Assembly (NCBI GenBank): GCA_049840595.1
Contig: JASGKO010000014.1
Location: forward strand, 1 to 64,000
DNA: 64,000 bases
Direction of reading: 5' to 3'
Source of the DNA: JASGKO01 sp049840595
Lineage (GTDB): Bacteria > Verrucomicrobiota > Verrucomicrobiia > Chthoniobacterales > Chthoniobacteraceae
Shown: piece by piece, positions 59,575 to 64,000 of the stretch
Position numbering within the stretch: position 1 is the stretch's first letter
Layout of the letters: the number at the start of each line of letters is the position of its first letter
Notes under the pieces: generated by a model
The model's database searches: none
What the model was told of the DNA's origin: nothing
Seen by the model: the letters and a program-made list of their open reading frames with translations, nothing else
Position numbers and translations under genes: made by a program

Positions 59575-59612
59575 GGGCCTGCGGCAGCAGAACCCATTGC
59601 CGCCGCAGGCCC
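59575..59612 (+). terminator. Hairpin between bufA and bufB (attenuator or processing site)
   Basis: GGGCCTGCGGC (59575-59585) pairs exactly with GCCGCAGGCCC (59602-59612), followed by TCCTTAAAAAAGG and no clear U-run. It lies 44 bases after the bufA stop and 45 before bufB. A partial terminator or mRNA-stabilising hairpin here would give more bufA than downstream enzymes. Confidence 0.6.
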
Positions 59613-59656
59613 TCCTTAAAAAAGGCTAAATGTTAATTCCTCAATGCTAAATTAAA

Positions 59657-60520
59657 ATGCCCGCCAATCCCTACAACAACCACACCCAGTATGGCGTCGG
59701 CCTCGGGCTCCGGGTGCCGCATTACCGGCACATCCTGGAGCAAAAGCCGACGGTGGACTGGTTCGAGATCATCTCGGAAAACTTCATGGTGGACGGCGGG
59801 CGACCCCTCGAAGTGCTCGACCGCATCCTGGAGCAATACCGGGTAGTGCAGCACGGGGTGGCGATGTATTTCGGCTCGGCGGACAAGCTGGACCGCGAGC
59901 ACCTGCGACGGCTGAAAGCCCTCGTGAAACGCACGAATACCCCCTGGCTGAGCGATCACCTCTGCTGGGGCAGCGTGGATGGCCGCTTTACCCACGATCT
60001 GCTGCCGATGCCCTACACCTTCGCCAGCGCAAAGCATACGGCGGAAAAAATCCGCGCCGCCCGGGATTACCTGGAGGTGCCGATCTGCGTGGAAAACGTC
60101 AGCAGCTACGCGGAATACCACGTCTCGGAAATGACCGAGTGGGAATTTCTCAACGAAGTGGTGGAGCGCGCGGACTGCGGCATCCTGCTCGACGTGAACA
60201 ACATCTACGTCTCCTCGCAGAATCACAATTTCGATCCCCTCACCTACATCGAGGCGCTCCCGCACCAGCGCGTGGGGCAGATCCACATCGCGGGGCACTC
60301 GAAGTTCGAGCGCTTCATCCTCGATACCCACGATCACCCGGTGCTCGATCCGGTGTGGAAACTTTACGCGCGCGCCATCCAGCTCTGCGGCCACACCGCC
60401 ACACTGCTGGAGTGGGACGACCGCATCCCGAGCTTCGACGAAGTGCACGCCGAGGCGCTGAAATCGACCAGGTATCTCGACGCCCAACTTTCCCATGAAT
60501 CCGCCGCCCACCAAAATTGA
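59657..60520 (+). CDS. bufB: MNIO-family (DUF692) enzyme BufB
   Basis: An intact 287-residue frame from ATG 59657. TIM-barrel segments: VGLGLRVPHYRHILEQKPTV, WFEIISENFMVDGGRPLE, HGVAMYFGSADKL, LSDHLCWGS, ICVENVSSYAEY, LLDVNNIYVSSQNH, QIHIAGHSKF and DTHDHPVLDPVWKLYA. The His, Glu and Asp/Asn residues in these motifs are the metal ligands of multinuclear non-haem iron oxidative enzymes. It acts on BufA in the cytoplasm. Its end overlaps bufC by 26 bases. Confidence 0.93.
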   Translation: MPANPYNNHTQYGVGLGLRVPHYRHILEQKPTVDWFEIISENFMVDGGRPLEVLDRILEQYRVVQHGVAMYFGSADKLDREHLRRLKALVKRTNTPWLSDHLCWGSVDGRFTHDLLPMPYTFASAKHTAEKIRAARDYLEVPICVENVSSYAEYHVSEMTEWEFLNEVVERADCGILLDVNNIYVSSQNHNFDPLTYIEALPHQRVGQIHIAGHSKFERFILDTHDHPVLDPVWKLYARAIQLCGHTATLLEWDDRIPSFDEVHAEALKSTRYLDAQLSHESAAHQN

Positions 60521-61410
60521 ATCGGTCGCGGACCTCGCCAACCTGCAACGCGCGCTGGCCGGGGCGCTCTTTCGTCCGCTCACGGAAAGCGACGGCATGC
60601 AGCGGGCGAATGCGCAGACGGCGGCGGCGATCATCACGCCGAACGACCGGCTCACCGCCTTCGAGCGACTGGAGATTTACAACCGGCAATACTGGTTCCG
60701 CCTGCTCGACTGCCTCTATGACGATTTTCCCGGGCTGCGCGCGGTGCTGGGCGGAAGAAATTCCACCGGCTCGGCAAGGAATACCTCACCAAATATCCCT
60801 CGGAATCCTTTACCCTGCGCAATCTCGGCTCACGACTGCCGCAATTCATCCACGACGAACCCCGCTGGGTTGCGCCCCGCGAGGAGCTGGCGCGGGACAT
60901 GGTGGCCTTCGAGTGGGCGCAAGTCGTCGCCTTCGACAGCGCGGCGTTGAAGCCATTTACGGGCGACGATTTTCTCGGGCAAAATCCGGCGGCGCTGCGG
61001 CTGGCCCTGCAACCGCACCTCACCCTGCTGGCCTTGGAATATCCGGTGGACCAGATGGTGCTGGCGCTGAAGGAGCGCACCACCCGCGGGGATGCAAGCA
61101 ATGCCATGGGCGAGGCCGCGCCACATGAGACCACGCGCGCCATGCGCCTGCCGAAAAAACAGCCCATCCACGTCGCCGTGCACCGGCATGAACTCGACCT
61201 TTATTACAAACGCCTGGAGCCGCAGCGTACACCTTGTTGTGCGCGCTGCGGGACGGCGCAACGCTGGAAAGCGCTTGCGAGCAGGCCATCCTAAGCTCCA
61301 CGCAGGAGGAGGCCGACTGGGCCTCGCAAATCCGCGCGTGGTTTGAAAACTGGGCCGCCCTCGGGTGGTTCGTCCACCATGATTCTGTATCAACCAACGC
61401 TCAACAATGA
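60495..61410 (+). CDS. bufC: DUF2063-family RiPP partner protein BufC
   Basis: Start at 60495 inside the bufB end. DLANLQRALAGALFRPLTES, ERLEIYNRQYWFRLLDCLYD then DFPGLRAVLG is the DUF2063 N-terminal domain; the second part has FVHHDEP-like sequence, ALQPHLTLLALEYPVDQMVL and a C-terminal winged domain ending NWAALGWFVHHDSVSTNAQQ. Two frame changes (near 60755 and 61235) interrupt an otherwise normal protein of about 304 residues. DUF2063 proteins carry a RiPP-recognition element that brings the precursor to the MNIO enzyme. The stop overlaps bufD (ATGA). Confidence 0.85.
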
Positions 61411-61886
61411 TCACACACCTCCGCAAGGCGTATTCGCTGCTCATCACCGGCGCGAGTGCGCTGCAATCTCCGTTGCTGCTCCTGATCCGGCTCTACTGGG
61501 GCTGGCAAATGTTTGTCTCCGGTCACGCTCATCTTTCCGACGTGCCAACCATGGTCCAACGCTTCCAAAGCTGGGGCATCCCGTTCCCGACCTTCAACGT
61601 GTATCTCTCGGGTCTCACCGAGTGCACCTGCGGCCTGCTTCTGCTGGTTGGACTGGCCTCGCGGGTGATTACGATACCGCTCATCATCAACTTCTGCGTC
61701 GCTTATCTCACCGCCAGTCGCGCCACCCTATTGAACATCTTCAACGATCCCGATTCATTCGTCTCGGACGCGGCATTTCTCTTCTTGCTTGCCGCGGTGA
61801 TTGTGTTTGTATTCGGCCCCGGATGGCTTTCGCTGGATGCGCTCATCGCACGATGGTTGCGCGGCGGGAAAGCTCCTTCTGCATGA
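61407..61886 (+). CDS. bufD: DoxX-family membrane protein BufD
   Basis: 159 residues with four TM helices: LQSPLLLLIRLYWGWQMFVS, LTECTCGLLLLVGLASRVIT, IINFCVAYLTASRATLLNIF and DAAFLFLLAAVIVFVFGPGW. DoxX-like proteins regularly accompany bufferin genes. Two Cys (CTC) lie in the second TM region. The ATGA junctions at both ends show tight coupling. Probably participates in electron transfer or in handling the metal-bufferin complex at the membrane; the exact role is unknown. Confidence 0.85.
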   Translation: MITHLRKAYSLLITGASALQSPLLLLIRLYWGWQMFVSGHAHLSDVPTMVQRFQSWGIPFPTFNVYLSGLTECTCGLLLLVGLASRVITIPLIINFCVAYLTASRATLLNIFNDPDSFVSDAAFLFLLAAVIVFVFGPGWLSLDALIARWLRGGKAPSA

Positions 61887-62428
61887 CCGAGTTTGAACAG
61901 ATCGTGGATACGCACTACGCGGCGCTTTATCGCTTTGCGCTGAGCCTTGCGCGCAGCGAGGCCACGGCGGCGGATCTCACCCAGCAGACGTTTTATCTCT
62001 GGGCGGCCAAGGGGCATCAACTCCGCGACCGCAGCAAGGTGAAATCGTGGCTTTTCACCACGCTCTACCGCGAGCACCTGGGCACCAAGCGGCACGAGGC
62101 GCGCTTCCCGCATGTGGAGCTGGACGAAGCCACCGCGGAACTCCCCGAGACCGGGGAAAGCGGCGCGCTGGAAATCGATGCCGCCGTCGCCCGCGAGGCG
62201 CTGCAAAAAATCGAGGAAGCCTATCGCGCGCCCCTCACCCTTTTCTATTTGCAGGATTTTTCCTACCGGGAGATTGCCGAGGTGCTCTGCATCCCGCTGG
62301 GAACCGTGATGTCGCGCCTCTCGCGCGGCAAGGCTGAGCTGCGCCGGCTGCTGCTGGACGCCGTCGAGGTGGCCCAGCGGAAGATCACCCCTTTCATCGA
62401 ACCTCAACCCCGCCAAGCCCATGAATAA
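61883..62428 (+). CDS. ECF-type RNA polymerase sigma factor
   Basis: 181 residues from 61883. Region 2: TEFEQIVDTHYAALYRFALS, ADLTQQTFYLWAAKGHQ and SWLFTTLYREHL. Region 4: YRAPLTLFYLQDFSYREIAE followed by VLCIPLGTVMSRLSRGKAEL. It starts inside the bufD stop codon and overlaps the next gene by eight bases. Most likely directs transcription of the bufferin operon (and perhaps other genes) when released from its anti-sigma factor. Confidence 0.92.
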   Translation: MTEFEQIVDTHYAALYRFALSLARSEATAADLTQQTFYLWAAKGHQLRDRSKVKSWLFTTLYREHLGTKRHEARFPHVELDEATAELPETGESGALEIDAAVAREALQKIEEAYRAPLTLFYLQDFSYREIAEVLCIPLGTVMSRLSRGKAELRRLLLDAVEVAQRKITPFIEPQPRQAHE

Positions 62429-63161
62429 CCAGGAAGCCCGTTTTATTCTCGGGGCCTATCGTCCGGGTGGGCAGGATGCGACCGACCCGCAGTTCCGCGA
62501 GGCGCTGGAACAGGCCCAGCACGATCCCACGCTCAAGCGCTGGCTGGAGCAGCAGACGGCGGTCGATGCGCAGATGGCGCAGGCGCTGGAGAAAGTCACG
62601 CCCCCGGCGGACTTGAAGGCGAATATTTTGCTGGGCGCGAAGCTTTCACAGCAGCGGCAGCAATGGCAATTCATCCGTCCGCTCGCCGCGGCGGCGATCG
62701 TGCTGCTGGTGGCGATTGGAGCGATCAGCCCGTTTGTGCATCTGCACCGGCCGAAAAACCTGATGAGCTGGCAGGCGGTCTCGCTCACCACCATCAACAA
62801 CCTGGTCGAGAGCAAGGATCACTTCAACTTCGCCGCCGCCAAGCCGAAGGACATTACGCAATGGCTGCACGTCACGGATTCCACCGCCGCGCCGAAGATG
62901 CCGCCGCACCTCAATGAGCTGCGCTCGCTCGGTTGCAAAGTGCTCAATGAGGACGGCCACTGCATCACCATCGTGTGCTTCCACCTCACGCCCACCGAGC
63001 TGGTCCATCTGGTCACCTACGACACCCCCACCCCGTCGCTGAACAAGCCCCGCTTCATGGAGCACAACGGCTGGCACACCGCGACCTGGACCGCGGACGG
63101 GAAGACCTACATGCTCGCAACCAAGGCGGAGCAGCAGAAGCTGGAGCAGTTGTTGCTCTGA
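62421..63161 (+). CDS. Membrane-bound anti-sigma factor with periplasmic Cys/His cluster
   Basis: 246 residues. The cytoplasmic N-terminal part (1-83; NNQEARFILGAYRPGGQDAT) is helical and suited to bind sigma. One TM helix is at about 84-106 (FIRPLAAAAIVLLVAIGAIS). The periplasmic C-terminal domain contains GCKVLNEDGHCITIVCFH (Cys172, Cys181, Cys186, His180, His188). The position after the sigma gene with an eight-base overlap is diagnostic of a sigma/anti-sigma pair. The Cys/His cluster could sense metal or oxidation in the periplasm, which would fit release of sigma on metal stress. That is inference. Confidence 0.82.
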   Translation: MNNQEARFILGAYRPGGQDATDPQFREALEQAQHDPTLKRWLEQQTAVDAQMAQALEKVTPPADLKANILLGAKLSQQRQQWQFIRPLAAAAIVLLVAIGAISPFVHLHRPKNLMSWQAVSLTTINNLVESKDHFNFAAAKPKDITQWLHVTDSTAAPKMPPHLNELRSLGCKVLNEDGHCITIVCFHLTPTELVHLVTYDTPTPSLNKPRFMEHNGWHTATWTADGKTYMLATKAEQQKLEQLLL

Positions 63162-63521
63162 TGTTGCTCTGAAAAACAGGCCAAGAAGGACGTCTTACGA
63201 TAGTCCCTCGGCAGCCGGAAAAAGAATGGCGGCGCGCCCAAAGCTTATGCCGCATTGGGCGAACCGTGGCTGTTTTGAAAGCGGCGTTTCTTCCCCAAAA
63301 TGCCATACTGAGACCTTGAACCCACGGAGCGAAACTTTCAGGTCCGCGAAAAACGCGAAGCATGCGAAAATAAAGTCGCCCCCTTTCGTGTGCTTCGCGT
63401 CTTTCGCGGACTCCTCCGGGCATTCCAGCGGTGGCGATCCATTCTCCTCGCTCCCAAGCTCCAGCTTGGGAACGCACTGGCCCCCGAGGCTCTGCCTCGC
63501 CATCGACAGTCAGCCCCTCGA
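63162..63521. other. Intergenic stretch with repeats, no gene seen
   Basis: A CGAAAAACGCGAAGC inverted repeat at 63343-63410 and a block-B-type hairpin set at 63447-63506 (CTCCCAAGCTCCAGCTTGGGA, then GAGGCTCTGCCTC) fill most of it. Frames on both strands have no coding character. It lies between convergent genes (anti-sigma plus, GH115-like minus). Confidence 0.6.
63343..63410. repeat. Imperfect inverted repeat E, copy 2
   Basis: TCCGCGAAAAACGCGAAGC (63343-63361) pairs with GCTTCGCGTCTTTCGCGGA (63392-63410) with two to three mismatches; the central part is A+T-rich. Could double as a terminator between the convergent genes, and is similar to 52286-52362. Confidence 0.6.
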
Positions 63522-64000
63522 CTAATTCCCACCCGGCAGCGAGACCCGGTCCACCACCGCCCCCGGATCAACCGCGCGGATCTTCAGCACGTGCTTGCCC
63601 GCCGGGAGCGCCGGCAAGGGCACCTGTGCCCGCACATAGTTGTTTTGAATCCCATCGCGGCGGTTCGGCCCCTTCTCGTCTTCCTTGCCGTTGGAACCGG
63701 GGACTTCCACCAGCACCGGCGCCTGATCATCGACACTCACCGCCACGCGTAGTTGCATCCCCGGATAAATCCGGAAGGTCGGGAGAAAATCGATCAACAC
63801 GTCACCCGCCGCCCCGTTGCCTTGGAAGTTGAACTCCAGCGTGGGCGCGGTGTGGTCATCTTCCTTCCACGAGGAGCTCAGGCCCGCTGGTTCCAGCGCC
63901 ATCGCCCGGCTCGTCTGCCCGAGACCGGGCACCGAAACCCAGCGCGCGGTTCCCGCCGCCACCTGCCGATCAGCCGAGGCCGCATCGCGCCAGTTGCGCG
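63522..64000 (-). CDS. GH115-like protein, C-terminal domain (partial, continues beyond window)
   Basis: The minus-strand frame is open to the window edge and ends at 63522. It reads RNWRDAASADRQVAAGTARW, VSVPGLGQTSRAMALEPAGL, LEFNFQGNGAAGDVLIDFLP and IYPGMQLRVAVSVDDQAPVL, ending RVSLPGGN. The WxxVPGLGxT motif and the later beta-sandwich with AVSVDD are typical of the C-terminal domain of GH115 alpha-glucuronidases, which remove (4-O-methyl)glucuronic acid from xylan. About 159 residues are visible; the catalytic domain lies outside. Other glycosidases can share this C-terminal domain, so the family is not certain. Confidence 0.7.
   Translation of the reverse strand, partial: RNWRDAASADRQVAAGTARWVSVPGLGQTSRAMALEPAGLSSSWKEDDHTAPTLEFNFQGNGAAGDVLIDFLPTFRIYPGMQLRVAVSVDDQAPVLVEVPGSNGKEDEKGPNRRDGIQNNYVRAQVPLPALPAGKHVLKIRAVDPGAVVDRVSLPGGN

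Overview
The window is high-GC bacterial DNA from a Verrucomicrobiota member. The best lineage marker is the 51-residue Chlamydiae/Verrucomicrobia-type small basic protein at 32736-32891. Large secreted glycoside hydrolases, SBBP/DNRLRE and beta-helix surface proteins and many intergenic palindromes fit that phylum; I cannot place it lower with confidence. The left edge is the physical end of a contig: bases 1-68 are an untrimmed Oxford Nanopore native-barcode adapter. This explains why many obviously functional genes (typA, tex, pit, ccsA, the U32 protein, most glycoside hydrolases) are split by one-base indels, most densely in the first 11 kb. I report such genes as single loci and treat the frameshifts as probable sequencing errors.

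Layout. 69-10,898 (minus): a run of six genes for plant-polysaccharide breakdown: a heparinase-like lyase, a GH39, a GH42-like enzyme, a GH30, a serine hydrolase and a secreted protein of unknown family cut by the contig end. 10,963-15,047 (minus): a lipoprotein-resB-ccsA operon for cytochrome c maturation, followed by a CysJ-like reductase. 16,952-21,345: an A+T-richer island with a 1330-residue SIR2 / P-loop NTPase / four-LOTUS-like-repeat protein, a small overlapping ORF before it and a relic of a type I restriction HsdR after it. This is the strongest candidate for an undescribed defence system. 21,403-33,928: U32/RlhA-like protein, beta-helix protein, Tex, MFS transporter, Pit phosphate transporter, quinone oxidoreductase, small basic protein and a secreted protein. 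34,269-50,671: cell-surface and regulatory genes (SBBP/DNRLRE protein, TypA, an HTH-receiver regulator, a glycosyltransferase, a GH25 protein with four near-identical 330-bp repeats, an arabinofuranosidase-like enzyme with a duplicated 3' end). 51,411-59,000 (minus): core genes smpB, rpoZ, jag, yidC, yidD, rnpA, rpmH, a PstS-like/ArsM pair, rpsI and rplM. 59,271-63,161 (plus): a bufferin-type RiPP operon (cysteine-rich precursor, MNIO enzyme BufB, BufC, DoxX-like BufD) ending in an ECF sigma factor and its membrane anti-sigma factor. 63,522-64,000 (minus): the C-terminus of a GH115-like alpha-glucuronidase.

How they work together. The left-hand enzymes, GH115 and the arabinofuranosidase-like protein suggest hemicellulose (glucuronoarabinoxylan) use. 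The bufferin operon looks like a self-contained metal-stress response: a periplasmic metallophore, its modification enzymes and a dedicated sigma/anti-sigma switch, coupled by overlapping start and stop codons. The SIR2 protein looks like a single-gene abortive-infection sensor-effector. Several families of dispersed hairpin repeats sit between genes, and one marks the breakpoint of a partial gene duplication at 50.4-51.4 kb.
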